A stretch of DNA of 64,000 nt from Pseudoflavonifractor phocaeensis (GCF_016901735.1 NZ_JACLZC010000004.1:1-64000), one strand, 5' to 3'; shown: positions 42,631 to 51,799, counted from the first letter of the stretch. Notes: a model not told the origin generated them from the letters alone. Numbers and translations: made by a program.

Positions 42631-43056
42631 ATGGAGTACTCTTTCCATGCCCTGCTCTTTCGGGCCTTCCATGCCCAGCGCAATTATCTCCGGCCCCAGA
42701 TCAGCGCCATTGGGCTCACGCCCGGCCAGCCCAAGCTGTTAACGGTGCTCCACCGGCTGGGGAGCTGTACCCAGCGGGAACTGGCCGATCAGTGCGAAAT
42801 CGATCCGGCGGCGGTGTGCCGTATGCTGGACTCCTTGGAGCGGGAGGGGCTGGTGAGCTCGGCCGGCAGCGGCGGACGGCGCAGCGGGCCGGTCTCTCTC
42901 ACCGAGGCGGGGGAGGAGACCTACCGGCGCTGGAAGCGGCGCTGTCAGGCCATGGAGAAGGTCATGCTGGACGGTTTTCGTCCGGAGGAGCAGGCTCAAT
43001 TTGCCGATTATTTGGCCCGGGCCTACCGAAATTTGAGAGGAAAACAGGAGAGCTGA
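42631..43056 (+). CDS. MarR-family regulator of an ABC exporter operon
   Basis: This 141-residue winged-helix protein has the MarR core (LTVLHRLGSCTQRELADQCE, DPAAVCRMLDSLEREGLVSS, GSGGRRSGPVSLTEAGEETY) between N- and C-terminal dimer helices. It is the first gene of an operon with two ABC half-transporters, a common arrangement for drug-responsive export. The palindrome on its promoter is the probable binding site. The ligand is unknown. AGGAGGGGGAAGG precedes the ATG. Confidence 0.92.
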   Translation: MEYSFHALLFRAFHAQRNYLRPQISAIGLTPGQPKLLTVLHRLGSCTQRELADQCEIDPAAVCRMLDSLEREGLVSSAGSGGRRSGPVSLTEAGEETYRRWKRRCQAMEKVMLDGFRPEEQAQFADYLARAYRNLRGKQES

Positions 43057-43072
43057 AAGGGGGAGAGGAGGC

Positions 43073-44809
43073 TTGCGGGACCTCAAACGGATCTTTGCCC
43101 ACATCGGTCCTTACCGGCGGGAGCTGGCGGCGGCCATGGCCCTGGTTTTTATTGAGACCGGCTTTGAGCTGTTCATTCCGCTGCTGATGGCCGACATCAT
43201 CGATGTGGGGGTGAAACATCAGGATGTCCACTATATCCTGGCCAAGGGTGTACAGATGGGCCTCTGCGCCCTGCTGGCCCTGATTACCGGCCTGCTCTAT
43301 GCCCGTTACGCGGCCCGGGCGGCCTGCGGCTTCGGCGCGTCCCTGCGGGAGGCGGAATTTACCGCCGTGCAGCACTATGATTTTGCCAATCTGGACCATT
43401 TTGACACCGCCTCTCTGGTGACCCGCATGACCACCGACGTGACGGTGATGCAAAACGCCGTGTCCACCGGACTGCGGCCGCTGATCCGCAGCCCGGCCAT
43501 GCTGATTTTCGGACTGGGCCTTTCTTTTTACATGAACGCCCGGCTGGCGCTGGTGTTTGTGGTGTGCGCCCCCATTCTGGCGCTGGTGCTGATCTTCGTG
43601 GTGTGCAAAGTGGCACCCATGTATAACCGCCTCCAGGTGGTGATGGACCGGATGAACGCCATTGTCCAGGAGGCGCTGACGGCCATCCGGGCGGTCAAGG
43701 CCTTTGTGCGGGGCGAGTACGAGGCGGAGAAGTTCGACGGGGTCAACACCCAGCTGATGGAGACCAGCCAGCGGACCTTCCATTTCGCGGTGCTCAATCT
43801 GCCCGCCTTTCAGGCCACTATGTACGCCTCGGTGGTGTTGATTTTCTGGTTTGGCGGCCAGATGATCCAGACCGGCGACCTGGAGGTGGGAGACCTCACC
43901 GGATTTCTGAGCTATGTGCTTCAGGTGATGAACTCTCTGATGCTCATTTCCAACGTATTTTTGATGCTGAGCCGTTCCCTGGCCAGCGCCCGGCGCATTT
44001 CCGAGGTGCTGGACCAGCGCCCCGACCTGGCCGATCCGCCGGCGCCGGTGCCCCAGGTCACCGACGGCAGCGTGGAATTTGACGATGTGTCCTTCCGCTA
44101 TTCCGCTGGCGCCCAGGAGGACGTGCTCTCCCATATCAACCTGAAGATCCGGGCGGGACAGACGGTTGGACTTATCGGCGGCACCGGTTCGGCCAAGACC
44201 TCCCTGGTGCAGCTCATCCCGCGGCTCTACGATGTGAGCGGCGGCGCGGTGCGGGTAGGGGGCAGGGATGTGCGCTCTTATGACCTGGAAGCGCTGCGGG
44301 ACGCGGTGGGCATTGTGCTCCAGAAGAACGTGCTCTTTTCCGGCACCATCCGGGACAATCTCCGGTGGGGGGCCCCGGAGGCGGACGACGAGACCCTGTG
44401 GGCAGCCTGCCGGGCGGCTTGTGCCGACGAGTTTTTGGAGCGGATGCCCAACGGTCTGGATACCGAGTTGGGGCAGGGGGGCGTCAACGTGTCCGGCGGC
44501 CAAAAGCAGCGGCTGTGCATCGCCCGTACCCTGCTCAAGCGGCCCAAGATCCTCATTCTGGACGACTCCACTTCCGCCGTGGATACCGCCACCGACGCCA
44601 AGATCCGCGCCACATTGAAAAAGCTGCGGAAGGTGACCAAAATCATCATTGCCCAGCGCATCACCTCGGTGATGGACGCCGACCTCATCGTCATTCTGGA
44701 GGACGGGCGCATCCATGACGCCGGCACCCACAGGGAGCTTCTGGCCCGCAGCCCCATTTATCAGGAGCTCTACTACTCCCAGCAGAAAGGCGGTGAGGAC
44801 GTTGGCTAG
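43073..44809 (+). CDS. ABC half-transporter (exporter type), subunit A
   Basis: This 578-residue protein has six membrane helices (about residues 15-300) fused to an ATPase with Walker A GGTGSAKTS, Q-loop VLQKNVLFSG, signature NVSGGQKQRL and Walker B ILILDDSTSAVD. The Walker A has Ala in place of the usual Gly before Lys. The catalytic Glu after Walker B is Asp (DDS), so this site is probably degenerate, as in heterodimeric exporters with one active site. The start is a TTG at 43073 after GAGAGGAGG. The stop overlaps the partner gene. Confidence 0.93.
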   Translation: MRDLKRIFAHIGPYRRELAAAMALVFIETGFELFIPLLMADIIDVGVKHQDVHYILAKGVQMGLCALLALITGLLYARYAARAACGFGASLREAEFTAVQHYDFANLDHFDTASLVTRMTTDVTVMQNAVSTGLRPLIRSPAMLIFGLGLSFYMNARLALVFVVCAPILALVLIFVVCKVAPMYNRLQVVMDRMNAIVQEALTAIRAVKAFVRGEYEAEKFDGVNTQLMETSQRTFHFAVLNLPAFQATMYASVVLIFWFGGQMIQTGDLEVGDLTGFLSYVLQVMNSLMLISNVFLMLSRSLASARRISEVLDQRPDLADPPAPVPQVTDGSVEFDDVSFRYSAGAQEDVLSHINLKIRAGQTVGLIGGTGSAKTSLVQLIPRLYDVSGGAVRVGGRDVRSYDLEALRDAVGIVLQKNVLFSGTIRDNLRWGAPEADDETLWAACRAACADEFLERMPNGLDTELGQGGVNVSGGQKQRLCIARTLLKRPKILILDDSTSAVDTATDAKIRATLKKLRKVTKIIIAQRITSVMDADLIVILEDGRIHDAGTHRELLARSPIYQELYYSQQKGGEDVG

Positions 44810-46658
44810 ATCGTTCAGCGGAAAACGGCCCCAGGACCTGAAAAAGACGGTGGGGGCGCTGCTGTCCTATATGGGCCGGCATAAATTCCTTCTGCTGGTG
44901 GTGGCGGTGCTGGTGACGGTCAGCGCCCTGGCCAACCTCCTGGGCACCTACATGATCAAGCCCGTCATCAATAACTATGTGGTGCCGGGAGACATGGAGG
45001 GACTGGTCTTTGGCGTCACGGTGACGGCCCTCATTTACGCCGCCGGCGCGCTCTCCGCCTTCGGCTATACCCAGACCATGGTGAAGGCGGCCCAAAAGGT
45101 GCTTTTTGACATCCGGCGGGACCTCTTCGACCACATCCAGACCTTACCCCTCCGCTATTTTGACACCCGGCAGAAGGGCGACGTGATGAGCCTCTTTACC
45201 AACGATGTGGACACCATCGCCGACGCCCTCAATAACTCCTTTGCCATGGTCATCCAGAGCTTTGTCCAGATCGTGGGCACCCTCACCATGCTCTTTCTCC
45301 TCAACTGGCAGCTCTCCATGATCGCCCTGGTGTGTTACATCGTCATGTTCCTCTACATCCGGTACAGCGGCAAAAAGAGCAAGTTTTACTTCAACCGCCA
45401 GCAGATTGAGCTGGGGGCGCTGGACGGCTTTATCGAGGAGATGGCGGCTGGGCAGAAGGTAGTCAAGGTTTTTAACCGGGAAAAAGCCAACCTGGAGGAA
45501 TTCAAGGCCAAAAACGAGCGCCTGCGCCAGGCGGGCACCTCGGCCCAGTCCTACGCCGCCACCATGATCCCGGCGGTGGTGAGTATTTCCTACATCAATT
45601 ACGCCATTGTGGCGGTGCTGGGCGGCCTGATGGCCCTGAAGGGCATGACCGACGTGGGCAGCCTGGCCAGCTACCTGGTTTTCGTCCGCCAGGCGGCCAT
45701 GCCCATCAACCAGTTCACCCAGCAGGGGAACTTCCTGCTGGCGGCCCTGGCGGGCGCGGAGCGGATCTTCTCCGCCATGGAGGAGGAGCCGGAGGTGGAC
45801 GAGGGGACGGTGACCCTGGTCAACGTCCGCAAGGAGGGGGACGGGACGCTGACGCCCTGTACCGAAAAGACCGGCCAATGGGCCTGGCAGGACACCGCCC
45901 GGACAGACGCGCCGCTGGTGCCGCTGCGGGGAGACGTGCGCTTTGACCATGTGGTCTTTGGGTATGAGAAGGGACAGACCATCCTGCGCAATGTGAGCCT
46001 GTACGCAAAACCCGGCCAGAAGATCGCCTTTGTAGGCTCCACCGGCGCGGGCAAGACCACCATTACCAACCTCATCAACCGGTTTTACGACGTGACCAGC
46101 GGGTCCATCACCTACGACGGCATCGACGTGCGCAGGATCCGCAAGGACGCCCTCCGCCGGTCGCTGGGCATCGTGCTCCAGGATACCCACCTCTTCACCG
46201 GCACCATCGAGGAGAACATCCGCTTCGGCAAGCTGGACGCCACCCGGGAAGAGGTGGTGGCGGCGGCCCGTATCGCCAACGCCGACTCCTTCATCCGCCG
46301 TCTGCCTCAGGGCTACGACACCATGGTCACCGGAGACGGGGCCAACCTCTCCCAGGGCCAGCGGCAGCTTTTGGCCATTGCCCGGGCGGCGGTGGCCGAC
46401 CCGCCGGTCCTCATCCTGGACGAGGCCACCTCCTCCATCGACACCCGCACCGAGTCCCTCATCGAGACCGGCATGGACGCGCTCATGGAGGGGCGGACGG
46501 TCTTTGTCATTGCCCACCGGCTGTCCACCGTGCGCAACGCCAACGCCATTTTGGTCCTGGAGCAGGGCCAGGTGGTAGAGCGGGGCGACCACCAGGATCT
46601 GCTGGACCAGAAGGGCGTCTATTACCAGCTCTATCACGGCATGTTCGAGCTGTCCTGA
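44802..46658 (+). CDS. ABC half-transporter (exporter type), subunit B
   Basis: This is a 618-residue partner with six membrane helices and a canonical ATPase: Walker A GSTGAGKTT, signature NLSQGQRQLL, and Walker B LILDEATSSID with the catalytic Glu. It would supply the competent ATP site to the degenerate one of subunit A in a BmrCD/LmrCD-like heterodimer. A start at TTG 44802, just inside the end of subunit A, is supported by GGTGAGG. An insertion of about 40 residues between the membrane and ATPase domains (TEKTGQWAWQDTARTDAPLV) is unusual and acidic. Confidence 0.93.
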   Translation: MARSFSGKRPQDLKKTVGALLSYMGRHKFLLLVVAVLVTVSALANLLGTYMIKPVINNYVVPGDMEGLVFGVTVTALIYAAGALSAFGYTQTMVKAAQKVLFDIRRDLFDHIQTLPLRYFDTRQKGDVMSLFTNDVDTIADALNNSFAMVIQSFVQIVGTLTMLFLLNWQLSMIALVCYIVMFLYIRYSGKKSKFYFNRQQIELGALDGFIEEMAAGQKVVKVFNREKANLEEFKAKNERLRQAGTSAQSYAATMIPAVVSISYINYAIVAVLGGLMALKGMTDVGSLASYLVFVRQAAMPINQFTQQGNFLLAALAGAERIFSAMEEEPEVDEGTVTLVNVRKEGDGTLTPCTEKTGQWAWQDTARTDAPLVPLRGDVRFDHVVFGYEKGQTILRNVSLYAKPGQKIAFVGSTGAGKTTITNLINRFYDVTSGSITYDGIDVRRIRKDALRRSLGIVLQDTHLFTGTIEENIRFGKLDATREEVVAAARIANADSFIRRLPQGYDTMVTGDGANLSQGQRQLLAIARAAVADPPVLILDEATSSIDTRTESLIETGMDALMEGRTVFVIAHRLSTVRNANAILVLEQGQVVERGDHQDLLDQKGVYYQLYHGMFELS

Positions 46659-46676
46659 CCCGGCGGGCAGCCAAAG

Positions 46677-46712
46677 GCCCCGGACCTGTTTTTACACGGT
46701 CCGGGGCTTTTT
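46677..46712. terminator. intrinsic terminator between convergent operons
   Basis: GCCCCGGACC pairs with GGTCCGGGGC, followed by TTTTT on the plus strand. It ends the MarR-ABC operon, and the A-rich left flank is weak for the opposite direction. Confidence 0.8.
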
Positions 46713-46729
46713 CGGCGGAAAACGGGAAA

Positions 46730-48085
46730 TTAAAATTCAAACTTGTCCGGTGCGCCCACCAGAATGCGGGCGCCCTTGGCGGGGACGGGCAGCCAGGAGC
46801 GCCCGCCGTCGTTGTTGAAGGTCTGGTTATCGTTGAGCACGTCCTGGAGCACCGGCTCCTGATGGCGGAACTCCACGTGGACCTCCTGGTCGTCCAGATT
46901 CAGGACCACATAGACCTTCTGGGCGGGGGTGGAGCGGAGGTAAACCAGCTGCTTGCACTGGATGGAGACATTTTCGTAGCCACCCTCCCGCAGGGCGGGG
47001 AAGGCCAGACGGATGTCGGAGAGCTTTTTGAGGAAGGCGCACAGAGACTGGTCCTTTTCGGCCATCTCCTCCAGCTCCAGGCAGGGCCGCAGGGCCACGT
47101 CGGAGGTGGGGGTGCGGCAGTCGTCCAGGGCCCACTCGCTGCCGTAGTAGATGGAGGGCACGCCGGGCATGGTGTAAAGGATGGTGTAGAGGTTCTTGAG
47201 GTCCGCCTTGTCCTTGAGCTTGCCGGCCACCCGGTCCACGTCGTGGTTATCGGCGAAATTGTAGGTGATGATATTGCGGTAAATGCCGCCGGGCCCGAAC
47301 TGCCGGTTGAGGGAGTGGGCGATTTCAAAGTAATTCTGGTCGTTGTGGCAGGACCAGAGGCCCTTCCAGCACTCGTAGTTGGTGGTGGAGTCCAGCATCT
47401 CGGGATTGGCCCAGCGGGCGTAGTCGCCGTGGATGATCTCGCCCATGAGCCAGAAATCCGGGTCCTTCTCCCGGACGGTGCGGCGGAGGGTGCGGAAGAA
47501 ATCGAAGTCAATGCAGTCGGCGGCGTCCAGCCGGAGGCCGTCGATGTGGAACTGGTCCATCCACATGGTCACCGCGCCCAACAGATGCTCCACCACCTCG
47601 GGGTTGCGGAGATTCAGCTTGACCAGCTCATAGTGTCCCTGCCAGCTCTCATACCAGAAGGGGTCGCCCATGGGACTGCCGCCGCCGAAGTTCAGGTTCT
47701 GGAACCAGGAGCAGTAGGGGGAGGAGGGGCCGTTCTGCTGCACGTCCCGGAAGGCCCAGAACTGCCGGCCCACGTGGTTGAACACGCCGTCCAGCACCAC
47801 CCGGATGCCGTTTTCATGGAGCGCGTCGCACAGGGCGCGGAAGGAGTCGTTGTCACCCAGACGCCAGTCGATCTGCCGGTAGTCCTTGGTGTCGTAGCCG
47901 TGGGTGGAGGACTGAAAGACAGGCCCCAGATAAACGGCGTTGACCCCCAATTCCTTCAGATGGGGAATCCAGGCATGGAGCTTGTCCAGCCGGCAGATGG
48001 GCTCGGCGGCGTCGTTATGAAAGGGGGCGCCGCAAAAGCCCAGGGGGTAGATGTGATAAAATACAGCGTCTTGGATCCAACTCAT
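46730..48085 (-). CDS. GH13 alpha-glucosidase/cyclomaltodextrinase-type enzyme
   Basis: This 451-residue cytoplasmic alpha-amylase-family enzyme starts directly at the barrel (DAVFYHIYPLGF). It has VVLDGVFNHVG, the nucleophile in FHIDGLRLDAADCI, the acid in FWLMGEIIHGDY and the third carboxylate in YNFADNHDVDR. It lacks the N-terminal domain of neopullulanases. It should hydrolyse maltodextrins or related alpha-glucans inside the cell. GGAGG lies 9 nt before the ATG. It stands alone, convergent to the ABC operon. Confidence 0.9.
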   Translation of the reverse strand: MSWIQDAVFYHIYPLGFCGAPFHNDAAEPICRLDKLHAWIPHLKELGVNAVYLGPVFQSSTHGYDTKDYRQIDWRLGDNDSFRALCDALHENGIRVVLDGVFNHVGRQFWAFRDVQQNGPSSPYCSWFQNLNFGGGSPMGDPFWYESWQGHYELVKLNLRNPEVVEHLLGAVTMWMDQFHIDGLRLDAADCIDFDFFRTLRRTVREKDPDFWLMGEIIHGDYARWANPEMLDSTTNYECWKGLWSCHNDQNYFEIAHSLNRQFGPGGIYRNIITYNFADNHDVDRVAGKLKDKADLKNLYTILYTMPGVPSIYYGSEWALDDCRTPTSDVALRPCLELEEMAEKDQSLCAFLKKLSDIRLAFPALREGGYENVSIQCKQLVYLRSTPAQKVYVVLNLDDQEVHVEFRHQEPVLQDVLNDNQTFNNDGGRSWLPVPAKGARILVGAPDKFEF

Positions 48086-48362
48086 TGCTCTAACCTCCAG
48101 CGGAACGCCGAAAAAACGGCGTCCGAGAATGCCGGCGCCGCGAATTGCCGGCGCCGCTGGTAACAGTGTACCACAATTTTTCCCCGGTGGACAGGAAAAT
48201 TTTGCGTCGGCGAAATATTGGGAAAGAGGGGGAGAGAAAAAATTAAAATTGTCTAAAATAACAAAGCCCTCTCTTGCGCCGCGGGGGAAAATGGATTACA
48301 ATGGAAGAGAAGAAGCAAGCCAGACGGCAGGTCGTCTGCCGTAAGAAAAGGAGGGCTTACAA

Positions 48363-48734
48363 ATGGCTTTTTTTGACGATTTCAAGGAAAAGGCGGCGGA
48401 TCTGGCCCAGGTAGGTATGGCCAAGTCCAAGCAGCTGGCGGAGATCGCCCGACTGAACCTGGTGAACGCCGGCGAGGAGGACACCATCCGCAAGGCCTAT
48501 CAGGAACTGGGACGCATCTACTATGCCGAGCGGGGCAACGCGCCCGAGCCGGCGTACAGCGCCCTGTGTGAGAAGATCACCGCCGCGCGCATCACCATTG
48601 AGGAAAACAAGGAACGCATTGCCCAGCTCCGCGCCGAAGGAACCACAGAGGGCGCCGGGCAGGAGGAAACGGCAGCGCCGTCCCAGGCGGACGGCGTGGA
48701 CCCGGAGGTCCCGCCGGAGGACGAGACGTTCTGA
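48363..48734 (+). CDS. conserved helical protein of unknown function
   Basis: This 123-residue protein has an N-terminal amphipathic helix (AFFDDFKEKAADLAQVGMAK), a central helical pair (EEDTIRKAYQELGRIYYAER, ISARITIEENK-type coiled coil) and a disordered acidic tail. The family occurs in many gut Clostridia, but no function is known to me. AGGAGGG precedes the ATG. It is followed by a 35-residue membrane peptide gene and a terminator, forming a two-gene unit. Upstream, 48086-48362 holds GC-rich hairpins near 48134-48160 and no gene. Confidence 0.75.
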   Translation: MAFFDDFKEKAADLAQVGMAKSKQLAEIARLNLVNAGEEDTIRKAYQELGRIYYAERGNAPEPAYSALCEKITAARITIEENKERIAQLRAEGTTEGAGQEETAAPSQADGVDPEVPPEDETF

Positions 48735-48779
48735 GCGCCGTCCCGATGCGGAAGCCTCCGCACCAAAGGAGGGTGACGT

Positions 48780-48887
48780 ATGGGAGAACAGGGTATGACT
48801 TGGAAAATCATGGTCGCGGTCATGGTGGCCGCGGTGGTACTGGCCGCGCTGGTGGGGATCGGACCCTTGCTCAATGCGGCATTTTAA
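48780..48887 (+). CDS. 35-residue single-span membrane peptide
   Basis: The ATG at 48780 has a near-perfect AAAGGAGG site 7 nt upstream. The frame encodes MGEQGMTWK followed by a hydrophobic helix (IMVAVMVAAVVLAALVGIGP) and LLNAAF. A strong terminator begins 12 bp after the stop. Too short for routine gene calling, but the translation signals and clean membrane span make it credible. Function unknown. Confidence 0.65.
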   Translation: MGEQGMTWKIMVAVMVAAVVLAALVGIGPLLNAAF

Positions 48888-48899
48888 GCAAAGAAAAAG

Positions 48900-48931
48900 C
48901 CGGACCGATGACAGCCATCGGTCCGGTTTTT
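48900..48931. terminator. bidirectional intrinsic terminator
   Basis: CCGGACCGATG pairs with CATCGGTCCGG (11 bp, 5-nt loop) and is followed by TTTTT. On the other strand it is preceded by AAAAA, so it can serve the convergent sdpI gene too. Confidence 0.85.
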
Positions 48932-48935
48932 GTTG

Positions 48936-49583
48936 TTACGGGTTCTTTTTCCGGTACCATACATAACTCATGACCACCATGATCAGACTGGTGGCCAGGA
49001 TGCAGACCATCAGCAGCACGAACATCACCGCCTCCGGCAGGAGCAGCGCGCCCACCAGAAACAGGAGGCCCGACCAAAACCACAGCATACCGGCCAGCCG
49101 GTGGGTTTTGTTCCAGACATCCGGATCGGAGATGGTCCAGGGGGTGCGGACGCCGAAGAAAAAGTTGGGCTTGATCTTTCCCAGCATATTGCCCAGGAAA
49201 ACGAAGAGCAGCCCCATCAAAGCCAGCACGAACCGCCCCACCGACAAGGTGCCCGGATGAAAGCTCTCTACAAAGGTGAGTCCCATCAGCAGGCCGAGAA
49301 AAATCACAATGGCAATGGCGAAGGAGTCGTAATAGCCCTGAAATTTTGCATAGTTTTGCTTCCGCGGGTCCAGCTTGGGCAGGCCCATGAGCAGCAGCGC
49401 CATTATGGGAGCGATGCCGCCCAGGAGAAACAGCTCTGCCTTGGAGCCGTAGCGGTCCACGGTCCCGTCCAGCCCCCAGTGGAGGGGCACCTGGTCGGGC
49501 AGAGTGCCGTACAGAAGGGCCAGCGCCAGCAGCGGCGCCAGCGCAAAGACCCACAGAAGGATCACACACCATTTATGCTTCAT
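48936..49583 (-). CDS. SdpI-family membrane protein (DUF1648)
   Basis: This is a 215-residue protein with six hydrophobic helices. Its N-terminal DUF1648 part contains LPDQVPLHWGLDGTVDRYG, and its SdpI part contains NFFFGVRTPWTISDPDVWNK and THRLAG. In Bacillus SdpI gives immunity to the SdpC toxin and sequesters its repressor SdpR. No sdpC-like toxin gene is seen here, so the role may be signalling at the membrane. The ATG at 49583 overlaps the end of the ArsR-type gene, with AGGTGG upstream. Confidence 0.85.
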   Translation of the reverse strand: MKHKWCVILLWVFALAPLLALALLYGTLPDQVPLHWGLDGTVDRYGSKAELFLLGGIAPIMALLLMGLPKLDPRKQNYAKFQGYYDSFAIAIVIFLGLLMGLTFVESFHPGTLSVGRFVLALMGLLFVFLGNMLGKIKPNFFFGVRTPWTISDPDVWNKTHRLAGMLWFWSGLLFLVGALLLPEAVMFVLLMVCILATSLIMVVMSYVWYRKKNP

Positions 49584-49851
49584 CCTGTTTCCCACCTTTC
49601 AGACCGGCGATCCAGCCGGTGATCTCGTCCAATACCGACAGATTCAACTCGTAGTAGATCCATTTGCCCCGCTTGTCGTCGCTCACCAGCCCGGCGTCCT
49701 TCAGGACCGACAGGTGGTGGGAGATGCTGGCCCCGGTGATGGGGAAGTGACTGCCGATCTCCCCGGCGGTCTTGGCGCCGTCCCGCAGGAGGTGGAGGAT
49801 CTCCCGCCGGGTGGGGTCGCTGAGGGCCTTAAAGGTATCCTGAAATCCCAT
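49573..49851 (-). CDS. ArsR/SdpR-family repressor
   Basis: This 92-residue winged helix has FKALSDPTRREILHLLRDG, TAGEIGSHFPITGASISHHL and GKWIYYELNLS. It lacks the metal-binding cysteines of ArsR proper and resembles SdpR, which represses its own operon until SdpI captures it at the membrane. The ATG at 49851 is chosen over 49872 because AGGAGG lies 10 nt upstream. An inverted repeat just upstream (49871-49890) is a good operator. Confidence 0.87.
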   Translation of the reverse strand: MGFQDTFKALSDPTRREILHLLRDGAKTAGEIGSHFPITGASISHHLSVLKDAGLVSDDKRGKWIYYELNLSVLDEITGWIAGLKGGKQDEA

Positions 49852-49870
49852 GGCTGTGTTCCCTCCTATC

Positions 49871-49890
49871 ATTTAGAATTTTATCTAAAT
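49871..49890. promoter_or_regulatory. operator of the sdpRI-like operon
   Basis: ATTTAGA and TCTAAAT form a 7-bp perfect inverted repeat with a 6-bp AT spacer. A further ATCTAAAT half-site lies near 49938. This is the expected ArsR/SdpR target type. Confidence 0.6.
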
Positions 49891-50014
49891 ATAAAGTAAC
49901 ACAGTCCGGAGGGGATGTCAAGAGACAATTAGAAGAACATCTAAATGTATAAAAGAAAAAAAGCACGGCGCAAAAACTGCGCCGTGCTTCCGATTTTGAA
50001 CGGAAGGGAAAAGC

Positions 50015-50920
50015 TTACAGGATGTGACGACCGTAGACGTACACTCTGGAGTAGTAGCCGGAGGACAGGGTGTCGATCTGGACGGAATATGTATTGGTGG
50101 AGGCGTGGATAAACTGACCGTTGCCGATGTAGATCCCCACATGAGAGACGGGCTTGGTGGTGTTGGCCCGGAAAAAGACCAGGTCGCCGGGCTGGAGCTC
50201 GCTCTTGGAGACGGCGGTACCGTTGGCCAGCTGATCGGTGGCGGTACGGTTGAGGGTGACGCCGAAGTGGGAATAGACGTACTTAGTAAAGCCGGAGCAG
50301 TCAAAGGAATTGGGGCCGTTGCCGCCGTAGACGTAGGGAGTGCCCAGGAACTGCTTGGCGTAGGCCACGATCTGGTCGCCGATGGCGGAGGACGCGGCGG
50401 CCTCGGCGGTGCTGCGGGAGCCCACGGAGTCCTTGACGGTGACCATATAGTCGCTGCTCACATAACCGGTCTTGCCGCTGTACTGGACCTTATACCAGCC
50501 GTTGTCGATGCCCACGATCTCCACGATGGTGCCGTCGGGCAGGGAGGAGACGATGCTGTAAGAGGTGCCCGCGCCGCTGCGCAGATTGAGGGAAGAGCCG
50601 CCGGCGCTGACCTTGCCGTAGCCGATGGCGGCGTCAGCGGTGGTAGCGACGGTAAGATATTCGCCGGACATATAGCCCTGAACCGATCTGTAATCCACCT
50701 TGTACCAGTTGTTGCCGGCGTCGGCCAGGATGATGACGCTGTCGCCCTTGGCGGCGGTGGCCAGAATGGTGGACTCGGTGCTGGCGTTTTCCCGCAGACG
50801 CAGGGCGTCGGCGGTGACCGTTCCCACGCCGACGCTGGCGGCGGCGGCGCTGACGATGCAGGCGGCAGAGACCACAGCGGTCAGAAACACAGTGCGCAGG
50901 ACCTTGACGGGCTGTATCAT
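50015..50920 (-). CDS. secreted NlpC/P60 peptidase with two SH3b domains
   Basis: This is a 301-residue exported cell-wall hydrolase. It has a signal peptide (RTVFLTAVVSAACIVSAAAA) and two SH3-type wall-binding repeats (DALRLRENASTESTILATAA; GGSSLNLRSGAGTSYSIVSS). The C-terminal NlpC/P60 domain has the catalytic Cys in NSFDCSGFTKYVY, His in VSHVGIYIG and the third residue near GQFIHAS. Such enzymes cut the D-Glu to diamino-acid bond in peptidoglycan stems. The ATG at 50920 has GGAGG 10 nt upstream. Confidence 0.93.
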   Translation of the reverse strand: MIQPVKVLRTVFLTAVVSAACIVSAAAASVGVGTVTADALRLRENASTESTILATAAKGDSVIILADAGNNWYKVDYRSVQGYMSGEYLTVATTADAAIGYGKVSAGGSSLNLRSGAGTSYSIVSSLPDGTIVEIVGIDNGWYKVQYSGKTGYVSSDYMVTVKDSVGSRSTAEAAASSAIGDQIVAYAKQFLGTPYVYGGNGPNSFDCSGFTKYVYSHFGVTLNRTATDQLANGTAVSKSELQPGDLVFFRANTTKPVSHVGIYIGNGQFIHASTNTYSVQIDTLSSGYYSRVYVYGRHIL

Positions 50921-50987
50921 TGGTATCGTTCCTCCGTTCAAAATAGGTGGGCGGCAAAGGCGGCCCGGATGGTTCTTTGGTATAGAA

Positions 50988-51278
50988 TTACTTGCCGGAC
51001 AACGCCCGGTCCAGCCATACGGAAGCCACGTCAATGGCGGCGTACAGGCTGTCCTTCTCGGTCTTTTTGACCACCTTGTCCCGGCTCTTGAGCTCGGGAT
51101 CGGTTAGCTGGAGCTGAATGGCCACCCGGGTGGCCACGTCCAGATCCTGAACCTTTTTGGTGTCCATAATCTGGAGGAGGATAATGTATTTATCAGCCAT
51201 GCTGCCGTAGTAGATGAGATGATCTTTCCGGCGCAGCGGATGGCCCTTGTAGGTCAGAGGGATGTTTTCGTTTGCCAT
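50988..51278 (-). CDS. conserved small protein of unknown function
   Basis: This 96-residue soluble protein starts MANENIPLTYKGHPLRRKDH and continues YYGSMADKYIILLQIMDTKK, ending in a helix (TEKDSLYAAIDVASVWLDRA). It is widespread in Clostridia and usually unannotated. The ATG at 51278 has AGGAGG 7 nt upstream, better than 51347. The N-terminal half looks like a small beta sheet. No functional link is evident from the neighbours. Confidence 0.75.
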   Translation of the reverse strand: MANENIPLTYKGHPLRRKDHLIYYGSMADKYIILLQIMDTKKVQDLDVATRVAIQLQLTDPELKSRDKVVKKTEKDSLYAAIDVASVWLDRALSGK

Positions 51279-51702
51279 GGGCAGCCTCCTGTTATCGTTC
51301 TGAAAAACTTGTAACCAAATTGTAACACATTGTTTCCGCGCTGTCAATCATAAAGTAGACATAAAAATCCGGGGGATTGGAATCGTATTTGTCAGAAAGA
51401 GGAGGAAGCATGGGGAAAGAGGGCGATTTTTGTCCGGCAGAGGGAAAAAGACGGAAAGGTATTTTTCAGTATTGCGGGAAACGGGGGAGAGGAACGGCAT
51501 TTGGCGCGGGGATCGGCGCGGGAGTGGGAAGGGGCGGCGGAACGGTCCGAATTTTCCGGGAAAGAGAAGGCGTTTTTTCTGTTTTTATATATAATATACC
51601 GGTTTTTGAGGCAATAAACAGGAGGAAAAGTATTTTTAGAGACGGATTGCCGGGGCGGAAAGGGACGCCGCGCAAATAAATGCGACTTTTTTCCAAACCC
51701 CC

Positions 51703-51731
51703 TTGCGGGGCGGTTTGGGATATGGTATGAT
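51703..51731 (+). promoter_or_regulatory. promoter of the fructokinase operon
   Basis: TTGCGG (51703-51708) and TATGAT (51726-51731) are 17 bp apart, inside a CCAAACC..GGTTTGG inverted repeat (51693-51718) that could be an operator. The rest of 51279-51799 shows no convincing gene. Confidence 0.65.
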
Positions 51732-51799
51732 TTTTAATGAATTCGATTACAAAGAAATTCATCATTTATTTGAAACGAGGCAAGGGAGGTATTTCTTTC

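Noticed and set aside
51410-51679. Basic, glycine-rich frame of about 89 codons with GGAGG before its ATG
   Set aside because: The ribosome site is good, but the composition is low-complexity and no fold or neighbour supports it. Left out pending conservation evidence.
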